In this document: in pieces, positions 15,327-23,021 of the stretch
How positions within the stretch are numbered: position 1 is the first letter of the stretch
Layout: each line of letters begins with the position of its first letter
Assembly (NCBI RefSeq): GCF_014472415.1
Contig: NZ_JACSZV010000058.1
Span: 1 to 32,332 of the forward strand
Length of the DNA: 32,332 nt
Direction: 5' to 3'
DNA from: Pseudomonas sp. N40(2020)
Lineage (GTDB): Bacteria; Pseudomonadota; Gammaproteobacteria; Pseudomonadales; Pseudomonadaceae
Notes under the pieces: model-generated
Told to the model about the DNA's origin: nothing
Databases searched by the model: none
The model's input: only the letters and a program-made list of their open reading frames with translations
Translations under genes and position numbers: made by a program

Positions 15327-16691
15327 CTAGCCCTGCAATGCACTGAGGGTCAGGTCCAGACACTTGCGTGCCTTTGTAACCAACTCATCGATCTCCGCTT
15401 TGCTGATCACCAGCGGCGGCGCGATGATCATGGTGTCGCCCACGGCACGCATGATCAGCCCGTTATCGAAGCAGAACTGCCGGCAGATCATGCCGACGCC
15501 CTTGCCTTCGTAACGCTTGCGACTGGCTTTGTCCTGCACCAGCTCGATCGCCCCCAGCAGACCGACTCCGCGAACTTCACCCACCAGCGGGTGATCGTTC
15601 AGTTCCCGCAGACGTTTCTGCAAATACGGTGCCGTTTCGTTGTGGACGTTCTCGATAATTTTTTCGTCGCGCAGAATGCGGATGTTTTCCAGACCCACCG
15701 CCGCCGCCACCGGGTGACCGGAGTAGGTGAAGCCGTGGTTGAAGTCGCCGCCTTCGTTGAGCACGGCCACCACCGAGTCACGGACGATCAGGCCACCCAT
15801 TGGGATATAGCCGGAGGTCAGGCCTTTGGCGATGGTCATCATGTCGGGCTTGAGGTCGTAGAAATCGCTACCGAACCACTCACCGGTACGGCCGAAGCCG
15901 CAAATCACTTCGTCAGCGACGAAGAGGATGTCGTACTTGGCGAGGATTTCCTTGATGCGCGGCCAGTAGCTGTCTGGCGGAATGATCACACCACCGGCAC
16001 CCTGGATCGGCTCGGCAATAAAGGCACCGACGTTGTCGACGCCGACTTCGAGAATTTTCTCTTCCAGTTGATTGGCCGCCCAGACACCGAACTCTTCCGG
16101 CGACATGTCGCCGCCTTCGGCGAACCAGTACGGCTGAGCGATGTGGACGATGCCCGGTATCGGCAAGTCGCCCTGTTCGTGCATATAAGTCATGCCACCC
16201 AGGCTCGCGCCAGCCACGGTGGAACCGTGATAACCGTTCTTGCGACTGATGATGACTTTCTTGTTCGGCTGGCCCTTGATCGCCCAGTAATGGCGAACCA
16301 TACGCAGCATGGTGTCGTTGCCTTCGGAGCCGGAACCGGTGAAGAACACATGGTTCATGCCTTCTGGCGCGACGTTGGCGATGGCCTTGGCCAGTTCCAG
16401 CGCAGGCGGGTGCGCGGTCTGGAAGAACAGGTTGTAGTAAGGCAGTTCGCGCATTTGTTTGGCGGCGGCGTCGGCCAGTTCATCGCGACCATAACCGATG
16501 GCCACGCACCACAGACCGGCCATGCCGTCGAGGATCTTGTTGCCTTCGCTGTCCCACAGGTAAACGCCCTTGGCGTTGGTAATGATCCGTGGGCCCTTCT
16601 CTTTCAATTGCTTGAAGTCGCTGAACGGGGCCAGGTGGTGGTCGCTGCTCAGCGCTTGCCACTCACGGGTTTGCGGGTTGTTGCTGGTCAT
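15327..16691 (-). CDS. spuC: Putrescine/polyamine-pyruvate aminotransferase SpuC
   Basis: This 454-residue class-III PLP aminotransferase shows FFTGSGSEGNDTMLRM (residues 116-131, phosphate-binding), NGYHGSTVAGASLGG (152-166), the PLP-ring aspartate in LFVADEVICGFGRTG (Asp260) and Lys289 in MMTIAKGLTSGYIPMG as the Schiff-base lysine. In P. aeruginosa SpuC transfers the amino group of putrescine (and related amines) to pyruvate. Start is supported by AAGGAGAA 6-7 nt upstream. It lies 56 bp downstream of spuB, in the expected operon order. Confidence 0.93.
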   Translation of the reverse strand: MTSNNPQTREWQALSSDHHLAPFSDFKQLKEKGPRIITNAKGVYLWDSEGNKILDGMAGLWCVAIGYGRDELADAAAKQMRELPYYNLFFQTAHPPALELAKAIANVAPEGMNHVFFTGSGSEGNDTMLRMVRHYWAIKGQPNKKVIISRKNGYHGSTVAGASLGGMTYMHEQGDLPIPGIVHIAQPYWFAEGGDMSPEEFGVWAANQLEEKILEVGVDNVGAFIAEPIQGAGGVIIPPDSYWPRIKEILAKYDILFVADEVICGFGRTGEWFGSDFYDLKPDMMTIAKGLTSGYIPMGGLIVRDSVVAVLNEGGDFNHGFTYSGHPVAAAVGLENIRILRDEKIIENVHNETAPYLQKRLRELNDHPLVGEVRGVGLLGAIELVQDKASRKRYEGKGVGMICRQFCFDNGLIMRAVGDTMIIAPPLVISKAEIDELVTKARKCLDLTLSALQG

Positions 16692-16747
16692 GCCAATTCT
16701 CCTTGTTATCGGTGAAGACGCGGCGCCTGAGCACCGCGCCCGGCGTA

Positions 16748-18106
16748 TCAGACGGCGAAGAGCAGGTACTCACGCTCCCACGAACTGATCACGCGCTTGA
16801 AGTTTTCATGCTCGGCCCGCTTGACCGCGACGTAGCCCGTGATGAAAGTTTTGCCCAGATATTTCTCGATGGTTGCGCTGTTTTCCATACGCTCCAGCGC
16901 GTCCTCGATGGTCAGCGGCAGGCGCAGGTTGCGGCGCTCATAACCACGACCGACCACCGGCGCACTCGGGTTGAGGCCTTCAACCATGCCGATGTAACCG
17001 CAGAGCAGGCTCGCGGCAATCGCCAGATACGGGTTGGCGTCGGCGCCCGGCAGGCGGTTTTCCACACGGCGGTTCTGCGGGCCGGCATCCGGTACGCGCA
17101 GGCCCACGGTGCGGTTCTCTTCGCCCCACTCCACGTTCACCGGCGCCGAGGTGTCCGGCAGGAAGCGGCGGAACGAGTTGACGTTCGGCGCGAACAGCGG
17201 CAACAGCTCGGGGATCAGTTTCTGCAAGCCACCGATGTGGTGCAGGAACAACTGGCTCATGGTTCCGTCTTCATTGGAGAAGACGTTCTTGCCGGTTTCG
17301 ATGTCGATGATGCTCTGGTGCAAGTGCATGGCACTGCCCGGCTCGCCCGTCATCGGCTTGGCCATGAAGGTCGCGGCCACGTCGTGCTTGAGCGCGGCTT
17401 CACGCATGGTGCGTTTGAACACCAGAATCTGATCAGCCAGCGACAGCGCGTCGCCGTGACGGAAGTTGATTTCCATCTGCGCCGTGCCGTCTTCGTGGAT
17501 CAACGTGTCGAGGTCCAGCTCCTGCAATTCGCACCAGTCGTAGACGTCTTCGAACAGCGGGTCGAATTCGTTCGCTGCTTCAATAGAGAACGACTGACGC
17601 CCGATTTCCGGACGCCCGGAGCGGCCGATTGGCGGCTGCAACGGATAGTCCGGGTCGTCACTGCGCTTGGTCAGGTAGAACTCCATTTCCGGCGCCACGA
17701 TTGGCTGCCAGCCTTTGTCGGCGTAGAGCTTCAACACTTTCTTGAGGACGTTGCGCGGCGACAGCTCGATCGGGTTGCCTTGCTTGTCGTAGGTGTCGTG
17801 GATCACCTGGGCAGTCGGCTCGATGGCCCATGGCACCAGATACACGGCGTTCTGGTCGGGGCGGCAGATCATGTCGATGTCGGCCGGGTCGAGCAGTTCG
17901 TAATAGATGTCGTCTTCGACATAGTCGCCGGTCACGGTCTGCAGCAGCACGCTCTCTGGCAGGCGCATGCCTTTTTCGGCGATGAACTTGTTGGTCGGCG
18001 AGATCTTGCCCCGGGTGATACCGGTCAAGTCGGCGATCATGCATTCGACTTCTGTGATCTTGTGGTCTTTCAACCAATCGGTGAGCTGGTCGAGGTTGTT
18101 ACTCAT
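16748..18106 (-). CDS. spuB: Gamma-glutamylpolyamine synthetase SpuB (glutamine synthetase family)
   Basis: This 452-residue protein has the glutamine-synthetase fold: an N-terminal beta-grasp (VECMIADLTGITRGKISP), the metal/ATP site with APEMEFYL (Glu140), MEINFRHGDALSLADQ, GSAMHLHQSI, NVNSFRRF and NRRVENRLPGADANPYL. The EMEFYL pattern and operon context place it with enzymes that ligate glutamate to putrescine or spermidine. AGAGG lies ahead of the ATG. It is the first intact gene of the leftward spu operon. The spuA relic lies directly upstream, where an intact spuA would be expected. Confidence 0.92.
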   Translation of the reverse strand: MSNNLDQLTDWLKDHKITEVECMIADLTGITRGKISPTNKFIAEKGMRLPESVLLQTVTGDYVEDDIYYELLDPADIDMICRPDQNAVYLVPWAIEPTAQVIHDTYDKQGNPIELSPRNVLKKVLKLYADKGWQPIVAPEMEFYLTKRSDDPDYPLQPPIGRSGRPEIGRQSFSIEAANEFDPLFEDVYDWCELQELDLDTLIHEDGTAQMEINFRHGDALSLADQILVFKRTMREAALKHDVAATFMAKPMTGEPGSAMHLHQSIIDIETGKNVFSNEDGTMSQLFLHHIGGLQKLIPELLPLFAPNVNSFRRFLPDTSAPVNVEWGEENRTVGLRVPDAGPQNRRVENRLPGADANPYLAIAASLLCGYIGMVEGLNPSAPVVGRGYERRNLRLPLTIEDALERMENSATIEKYLGKTFITGYVAVKRAEHENFKRVISSWEREYLLFAV

Positions 18107-18201
18107 AAATGCCTCTGGGCTGAGTCTCCTGACAGGGTGTCAGGCAAAGTTTGACGCCTGGGCGTCGCGTTAAAGGGAGCTTGCTTGCGCGCAGTACCGG
18201 C

Positions 18202-18558
18202 TTACGCCCGGCACCGCGCATAGACAATGAAAGAGGAGCTTACCTGCCCTTTACGCTGGCGTTGCATTTCCTGTGCAAACTCATGGCGTGCAGAATCATG
18301 AGCACGCTTTGCGGAGCGGCACGGGCTTTGGGAGAGAAAGAGATCTATATTGAAAGGAGATGCCATAAAGCGGATGCCTTGTCGTGCGTCCAGAATATCG
18401 GACGCTGCCGTTTTGGCTGCGGCTGACGACAACTTCGTCGCCAGGCTGCGAGCCTCAAAGGCTGCACTCTGTACGGACGATTCGCCACGGATGGGATAAG
18501 CATGCAGACCGGACTGTTGCGAGCAGTCGGTGACGCCGATTATCGGCAGGCGAGACAT
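18202..18558 (-). pseudogene. spuA: Decayed N-terminal remnant of spuA (gamma-glutamyl polyamine hydrolase)
   Basis: The 118-codon frame begins MSRLPIIGVTDCSQQSGLHA, which matches the opening of class-I glutamine-amidotransferase-like gamma-glutamyl hydrolases (SpuA/PuuD: MSRLP-IGVT-C---GLH-Y). Weaker agreement continues: SDILDARQGIRFMASPFNID aligns with the family's ADILDALDG-LF-GSPSN, and AHDSARHE with AHDPARD. The next residues (QEM...) resemble a point beyond the catalytic GICRG segment, so an internal deletion seems to have removed the nucleophile cysteine. The frame then ends; the remaining 150 or so residues, with the His/Glu of the triad, are absent. GGGGTG precedes the ATG, so a short peptide might still be made. 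The position, between spuI and spuB on the operon strand, is that of spuA in P. aeruginosa. Confidence 0.7.
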
Positions 18559-18614
18559 GAAGCACCCCGGTATTATTGCTGTTATGGGTTTGATCGGAGC
18601 TTAGCCTTGTTCAT

Positions 18615-18641
18615 TTTTTTACACAACACCCCCGTAAAAAA
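18615..18641. repeat. Inverted repeat TTTTTTAC / GTAAAAAA in the spu control region
   Basis: Perfect 8-bp arms with an 11-bp spacer lie near the middle of the divergent region. ACAACAC occurs inside it and again immediately to its right, 20 bp apart, about two helical turns. It is a candidate operator for a polyamine-responsive regulator; the regulator is not identified. Confidence 0.4.
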
Positions 18642-18816
18642 TACAACACGGCCTGCTCAAGCCCGCGGGTGCCAAGTCTCCCAAGGACAAAAAAATGCCC
18701 AAAACTGCCCCATAAATGCCCTCACAGCGCTTTTTTAGGGCAAAAAAGGCCTTGCTTGACTTCGGCAGGCCGTTCGGGTTGACTGAAACCAGAAAAGATC
18801 AATGATTGATATTTTT

Positions 18817-18824
18817 AACAACAA
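18817..18824 (+). promoter_or_regulatory. Candidate Hfq/Crc motif overlapping the spuI ribosome binding site
   Basis: AACAACAA is an exact AANAANAA match and runs directly into the AAAGG ribosome binding site (18823-18827), 12 nt before the ATG. Hfq with Crc binds such motifs to block translation of catabolic genes in Pseudomonas, so catabolite repression of spuI is plausible. Confidence 0.55.
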
Positions 18825-18836
18825 AGGTGTTGCATC

Positions 18837-20213
18837 ATGTCGGTACCCCCGCGTGCCGTTCAGCTCAACGAAGCGAACGCGTTCCTTAAGGAACATCCTG
18901 AGGTTCTGTACGTTGACCTTCTGATTGCGGATATGAATGGTGTGGTGCGCGGCAAGCGCATTGAACGCACCAGCCTCCACAAGGTTTACGAGAAAGGCAT
19001 CAACCTGCCGGCCTCTCTATTTGCTCTGGATATCAATGGCTCTACGGTGGAAAGCACCGGCCTGGGCCTGGACATCGGCGATGCCGATCGTATCTGCTAT
19101 CCAATCCCCGATACCCTGTGCAACGAGCCATGGCAGAAGCGCCCTACCGCGCAACTGTTGATGACCATGCACGAACTCGAAGGCCAGCCATTCTTCGCCG
19201 ACCCGCGTGAAGTGCTGGCCAACGTAGTGCGCAAGTTCGACGAAATGGGCCTGACTATCTGCGCCGCGTTCGAACTCGAGTTCTACCTGATCGATCAGGA
19301 GAACGTGAACGGTCGTCCGCAGCCGCCACGCTCGCCGGTTTCCGGTAAGCGCCCGCACTCGACTCAGGTCTACCTGATCGACGACCTCGACGAATACGTC
19401 GACTGCCTCCAGGACATTCTGGAAGGCGCCAAAGAGCAAGGCATCCCGGCCGACGCCATCGTCAAGGAAAGTGCCCCGGCGCAGTTCGAAGTGAACCTGC
19501 ACCACGTCGCCGACCCGATCAAGGCGTGCGACTACGCGGTACTGCTCAAGCGTCTGATCAAAAACATCGCCTACGACCATGAAATGGACACCACCTTCAT
19601 GGCCAAGCCTTACCCGGGCCAGGCAGGTAATGGTTTGCACGTGCATATTTCGATTCTGGACAAAGAAGGCAAGAACATCTTTGCCAGCGAGGATCCCGAG
19701 CAGAACGCCGCATTGCGTCACGCAATCGGCGGTGTGCTGGAGACCCTGCCCGCTCAAATGGCGTTCCTGTGCCCGAACGTCAACTCGTACCGCCGTTTCG
19801 GCGCACAGTTCTACGTGCCGAACTCGCCGTGCTGGGGCCTGGACAACCGCACCGTGGCGATTCGCGTACCGACCGGCTCGTCCGATGCCGTGCGTATCGA
19901 GCATCGTGTAGCCGGCGCCGACGCCAACCCGTACCTGCTGATGGCTTCGGTTCTGGCCGGCGTGCACCACGGCCTGACCAACAAGATCGAGCCGGGCGCG
20001 CCTGTCGAAGGCAACAGCTACGAGCAGAACGAGCAAAGCCTGCCGAACAACTTGCGCGATGCCCTGCGTGAGCTGGACGACAGCGAGGTGATGGCCAAGT
20101 ACATCGATCCGAAATACATCGATATCTTCGTCGCCTGTAAAGAGAGCGAGCTGGAGGAGTTCGAACACTCCATCTCCGACCTCGAGTACAACTGGTACCT
20201 GCATACCGTTTAA
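18837..20213 (+). CDS. spuI: Gamma-glutamylpolyamine synthetase SpuI (glutamine synthetase family)
   Basis: This 458-residue glutamine-synthetase-family protein has VLYVDLLIADMNGVVRGKRI at the N-terminus, the ICAAFELEFYLID active-site strand, FEVNLHHVADPIKACD, MAKPYPGQAGNGLHVHIS, CPNVNSYRRFGAQFY and IEHRVAGADANPYL. The architecture matches PuuA/SpuI/PauA enzymes that use ATP to gamma-glutamylate polyamines. AAAGG precedes the ATG. It is transcribed away from the spuB operon and ends in a strong terminator. Confidence 0.92.
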   Translation: MSVPPRAVQLNEANAFLKEHPEVLYVDLLIADMNGVVRGKRIERTSLHKVYEKGINLPASLFALDINGSTVESTGLGLDIGDADRICYPIPDTLCNEPWQKRPTAQLLMTMHELEGQPFFADPREVLANVVRKFDEMGLTICAAFELEFYLIDQENVNGRPQPPRSPVSGKRPHSTQVYLIDDLDEYVDCLQDILEGAKEQGIPADAIVKESAPAQFEVNLHHVADPIKACDYAVLLKRLIKNIAYDHEMDTTFMAKPYPGQAGNGLHVHISILDKEGKNIFASEDPEQNAALRHAIGGVLETLPAQMAFLCPNVNSYRRFGAQFYVPNSPCWGLDNRTVAIRVPTGSSDAVRIEHRVAGADANPYLLMASVLAGVHHGLTNKIEPGAPVEGNSYEQNEQSLPNNLRDALRELDDSEVMAKYIDPKYIDIFVACKESELEEFEHSISDLEYNWYLHTV

Positions 20214-20230
20214 GCGGATTGCAGCTTCAG

Positions 20231-20271
20231 AAAAAACGCCGTTGGCTGATTCAGCCCACGGCGTTTTTTTA
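20231..20271 (+). terminator. Rho-independent terminator after spuI
   Basis: AAAAAACGCCGT pairs with ACGGCGTTTTTTT around a GGCTGA/TCAGCC inner stem. The A-run before and the T-run after the stem make it usable from both strands. It lies 18 bp after the spuI stop. Confidence 0.9.
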
Positions 20272-20277
20272 TGGCCT

Positions 20278-20413
20278 CTGTGGCGAGGGGATTTATCCCC
20301 GATCGGCTGCACAGCAGCCGTAAACCCTGAGAACCAGTTATTCCTGATACACCAAGCTGAATGGCTTTGGGGCCGCTTCGCAGCCCATCGGGGATAAATC
20401 CCCTCGCCACAGG
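20278..20413. repeat. REP-like inverted pair, TGTGGCGAGGGGATTTATCCCC family
   Basis: CTGTGGCGAGGGGATTTATC (from 20278) is mirrored by GATAAATCCCCTCGCCACAG (20393-20412). It is the same family and arrangement as 8673-8806. It separates spuI from the TetR gene, whose ribosome binding site begins about 47 bp later. Confidence 0.85.
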
Positions 20414-20471
20414 TCGGCAGACAACACCGAACCCGCCTCGTACAATGCCCGCTGCCCCGCAGGAGACTTCC

Positions 20472-21104
20472 ATGACGCGACCCGCCCCCCTTCGCAAACC
20501 CCGCGCCCGCAGTCAGGCACGGATCGATTCGATACTCGACGCCGCGCGTATCTTGCTGGCAACCGAGGGCGTGGCCAGTCTGTCGATCTACAGCGTGGCC
20601 GAGCGCGCACAGATTCCGCCCTCCTCGGTTTACCACTTCTTCGCCAGCGTCCCGGCGCTGCTCGAAGCACTGACGGCGGATGTGCACGCGGCATTCCGTG
20701 CCTGCCTGCAAGCGCCGATCGATCATGAGGCCCTGCGCGACTGGCGTGACCTGTCACGACTGGTTGAACAGCGGATGTTGGAGATCTACGACGAAGACGC
20801 TGCCGCCCGCCAATTGATCCTCGCCCAGCACGGGCTTACTGAAGTCACCCAGGCTGACCGTCAGCACGACATCGAGTTGGGCGACCTGATGCACAAGCTG
20901 TTCGATCATCACTTCGAGCTGCCGAGGCTGCCGGATGATGTCGATGTGTTTGCTCTCGCCATGGAGCTGGGCGACCGCGTCTATGCGCGCTCGGTGCAGC
21001 AGCACGGGCAGATTACGCCGCGCATGGCTGAGGAAGGGATGCGGGTGTTTGATGCTTATATCGGGCTGTATCTGCCGACGTATCTGCCCAAAAGATCTCT
21101 GTAG
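20472..21104 (+). CDS. TetR/AcrR family transcriptional regulator
   Basis: The start at 20472 follows AGGAGA (20461-20466) and gives 210 residues. A basic N-terminus (RKPRARSQARID) leads into the TetR helix-turn-helix: ILDAARILLATEGVASLSIYSVAERAQIPPSSVYHFFASVPALLEAL. The C-terminal ligand domain is unassigned. In P. aeruginosa a TetR regulator (AguR, agmatine) lies close to spuI, so a polyamine- or agmatine-responsive role is possible, but no aguBA genes are here. Its targets could equally be the sulfonate genes or something distant. Confidence 0.88.
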   Translation: MTRPAPLRKPRARSQARIDSILDAARILLATEGVASLSIYSVAERAQIPPSSVYHFFASVPALLEALTADVHAAFRACLQAPIDHEALRDWRDLSRLVEQRMLEIYDEDAAARQLILAQHGLTEVTQADRQHDIELGDLMHKLFDHHFELPRLPDDVDVFALAMELGDRVYARSVQQHGQITPRMAEEGMRVFDAYIGLYLPTYLPKRSL

Positions 21105-21116
21105 GTTACTGAGGCA

Positions 21117-21145
21117 ATCGTTCCCACGCTCTGCGTGGGAACGAT
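21117..21145. repeat. Inverted repeat of the CGTTCCCACGC REP family
   Basis: ATCGTTCCCACGC and GCGTGGGAACGAT form perfect 13-bp arms around a 3-nt loop. It lies between convergent ends of the TetR gene and ssuF and could also stop transcription. Related sequence occurs at 26095-26211. Confidence 0.85.
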
Positions 21146-21184
21146 CAGGGCTCATACCCTCCGGGGTTGTTTTTATCCACAGCC

Positions 21185-21400
21185 TTACAACTTGGCGATG
21201 GAAACCTCAGTCGATTTCACAAAGGCAATCACTTCGCTGCCGACCACCAGTTCCAGCTCCTTGACCGAGCGAGTGGTGATCACCGAAGTGACGATGCCGG
21301 AAGCGGTCTGCACGTCGATTTCCGACAGCACGTCACCGAGAACGATTTCCTTGATCGAGCCTTTGAACTGGTTGCGGACGTTGATGGCTTTGATAGTCAT
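21185..21400 (-). CDS. ssuF: Molbindin/TOBE-domain protein SsuF
   Basis: This 71-residue protein is a single Mop/TOBE domain: AINVRNQFKGSIKEIVLGDVLSEIDV, then IVTSVITTRSVKEL and the closing strand GSEVIAFVKSTEVSIAKL. Such molbindins bind oxyanions such as molybdate in other bacteria. In P. putida ssuF is the last gene of ssuEADCBF and is needed for full use of some sulfonates; its biochemical role is not settled. It starts 27 bp after ssuB. Confidence 0.88.
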   Translation of the reverse strand: MTIKAINVRNQFKGSIKEIVLGDVLSEIDVQTASGIVTSVITTRSVKELELVVGSEVIAFVKSTEVSIAKL

Positions 21401-21427
21401 GGCAATGATTCCTGTCGTTTGCTTGAG

Positions 21428-22234
21428 TTATTGAGCCCAACGCAGTTGCGTAGGCAGTGGTGAAACGGGTTCCGGTGCCGGCGGTTCGCCGGGCAGGGAG
21501 AGAACGCGGTTGAGCACTTCGGTTTCCAGCGCGGCCAACCGGTGCGAACCACGCACCCTCGGCCGCGGCAGTTCCACAGGCAGATCGAGACCGACTTCGC
21601 CGTCCTCGATCAGAATCACTCGATCGGCAATCGCCACCGCTTCGCTGACATCGTGGGTCACCAGCAACACGGTGAAACCATGCTGCTGCCAGAGGCGTTC
21701 GATCAGTTGCTGCATCTCGATCCGGGTCAGCGCATCCAGCGCGCCGAGCGGTTCGTCGAGCAACAGCAGACGCGGTTGATGGATCAGCGCTCGCGCCAGA
21801 GCGACACGTTGTTTCTGGCCACCCGACAAAGCTGCCGGCCATTCGTTGGCGCGATCCGCCAGCCCCACTGCTTCCAGCGCGTCCAGTGCTTGCGAGCGCC
21901 AGTTGCCCTTGAGGCCGAGACCAACGTTGTCGATGATCTTTTTCCACGGCAGCAGCCGTGCTTCCTGGAACATCAGCCGGGTGTCTTCCCGCGCATCGCT
22001 GAGCGGCGCTGCACCTGCGAGCAAGTCGCCGCCAGTGGGTTGATCCAAGCCGGCAAGCAAGCGCAGCAAGGTGCTTTTGCCGCAACCACTGCGCCCGACC
22101 ACAGCGACGAACTGCCCCGCCGGGATGTGCAGATCGATGTCACGCAAAACCTGGCGCGTACCGAAGGTCTTTTGCAGATTGCGCACCGCCAGCGGTATCC
22201 CGCGCAGCAGGCGTGGAGGTTGTTGAGCGGTCAT
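21428..22234 (-). CDS. ssuB: Alkanesulfonate ABC transporter ATP-binding protein SsuB
   Basis: This 268-residue ATPase has Walker A GRSGCGKST (residues 47-55), Q-loop LMFQEARLLPW (87-97), signature LSGGQKQR (136-143), Walker B LLLLDEP (156-162) and H-loop VTHDVSEAV. It is of the nitrate/sulfonate/taurine type. The ATG at 22234 has GGAGGT upstream and overlaps the ssuC stop as ATGA; a longer frame from 22282 is rejected for that reason. The C-terminal proline-rich tail is a common feature in this family. Confidence 0.93.
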   Translation of the reverse strand: MTAQQPPRLLRGIPLAVRNLQKTFGTRQVLRDIDLHIPAGQFVAVVGRSGCGKSTLLRLLAGLDQPTGGDLLAGAAPLSDAREDTRLMFQEARLLPWKKIIDNVGLGLKGNWRSQALDALEAVGLADRANEWPAALSGGQKQRVALARALIHQPRLLLLDEPLGALDALTRIEMQQLIERLWQQHGFTVLLVTHDVSEAVAIADRVILIEDGEVGLDLPVELPRPRVRGSHRLAALETEVLNRVLSLPGEPPAPEPVSPLPTQLRWAQ

Positions 22235-23013
22235 GCTGCACCTCCCTTGGCAACCTGATAGGCCGGATGCCAACGCAGCCACACACGTTCAAGTCCGCGG
22301 GCTGCGAGGTCGGCGAGCTTGCCGAGCACCGCGTAAAGCAGGATCGCCAGCACCACCACGTCGGTCTGCAAGAACTCCCGGGCGTTCATCGCCAGATAGC
22401 CGATGCCGGAGCTGGCGGAAATGGTTTCAGCGACGATCAGCGTCAGCCACATGAAGCCCAACGCGAAGCGCACGCCGACCAGAATCGAAGGCAGCGCGCC
22501 CGGCAGAATCACCTGCCAGAACAGGCTAAAACCGGAGAGGCCATAACTGCGCGCCATCTCCACCAGCGCCGGATCGACGTTGCGGATGCCGTGATACGTA
22601 TTGAGGTAAATCGGGAACAACGTACCCAACGCCACCAGAAAAATCTTCGCTGACTCGTCGATGCCGAACCACAGAATCACCAGTGGAATCAGCGCCAGAT
22701 GCGGCACATTGCGGATCATCTGCACCGAGCTGTCGAGCAAGCGTTCGCCCCACTTCGACAGGCCAGTGATAAAACCCAGTGCCAGACCGATGCCTCCACC
22801 AATGACAAAACCCAGTGCTGCGCGCCAGCCGCTGATCGCCAGGTGCGTCCAGATCTCGCCGCTGCGCACCAGACTGACGCCGGCCTCGATCACCGCCACC
22901 GGCGCCGGCAGAATCCGTGTCGACAACCATCCCGCCGACACCGACAACTGCCACACCGCCAGCAGCAACACCGGCAACGCCCACGGCGCGAGGCTGTGGA
23001 TAATTTTCTTCAT
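22231..23013 (-). CDS. ssuC: Alkanesulfonate ABC transporter permease SsuC
   Basis: This 260-residue inner-membrane protein has about six spans, starting LAPWALPVLLLAVWQLSVSAGWL. The EAA-type loop is LVEMARSYGLSGFSLFWQVILPGALPSI, typical of the sulfonate/taurine/nitrate permeases. It passes sulfonates delivered by SsuA. It starts 8 bp after ssuD and overlaps ssuB by 4 bp. Confidence 0.93.
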   Translation of the reverse strand: MKKIIHSLAPWALPVLLLAVWQLSVSAGWLSTRILPAPVAVIEAGVSLVRSGEIWTHLAISGWRAALGFVIGGGIGLALGFITGLSKWGERLLDSSVQMIRNVPHLALIPLVILWFGIDESAKIFLVALGTLFPIYLNTYHGIRNVDPALVEMARSYGLSGFSLFWQVILPGALPSILVGVRFALGFMWLTLIVAETISASSGIGYLAMNAREFLQTDVVVLAILLYAVLGKLADLAARGLERVWLRWHPAYQVAKGGAA

Positions 23014-23021
23014 GGCGCGCC

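Larger units (their letters stand above)
18559..18836. promoter_or_regulatory. Divergent control region between the spu operon and spuI
   Basis: This 278-bp region must hold the promoters for leftward spu and rightward spuI transcription. It contains an A/T inverted repeat (18615-18641), two ACAACAC direct repeats 20 bp apart (18623-18629 and 18643-18649), and two TTGACT hexamers (18756-18761 and 18779-18784) that could serve as -35 elements for spuI. No good -10 at standard spacing was found. No gene is seen. Confidence 0.5.

Noticed and set aside
16692..16715. Possible Crc motif (AACAAGGA) before spuC
   Set aside because: It does not fit AANAANAA (last two positions are wrong) and is better explained as part of the AAGGAGAA ribosome binding site.
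16703..18154. 483-codon plus-strand frame opposite spuB
   Set aside because: Antisense shadow of spuB; composition is that of reversed glutamine-synthetase codons.
19017..20726. 569-codon reverse-strand open frame across spuI
   Set aside because: It is the antisense of spuI and the REP/TetR region, has low-complexity composition and no family features; long shadow frames are common in high-GC coding DNA.
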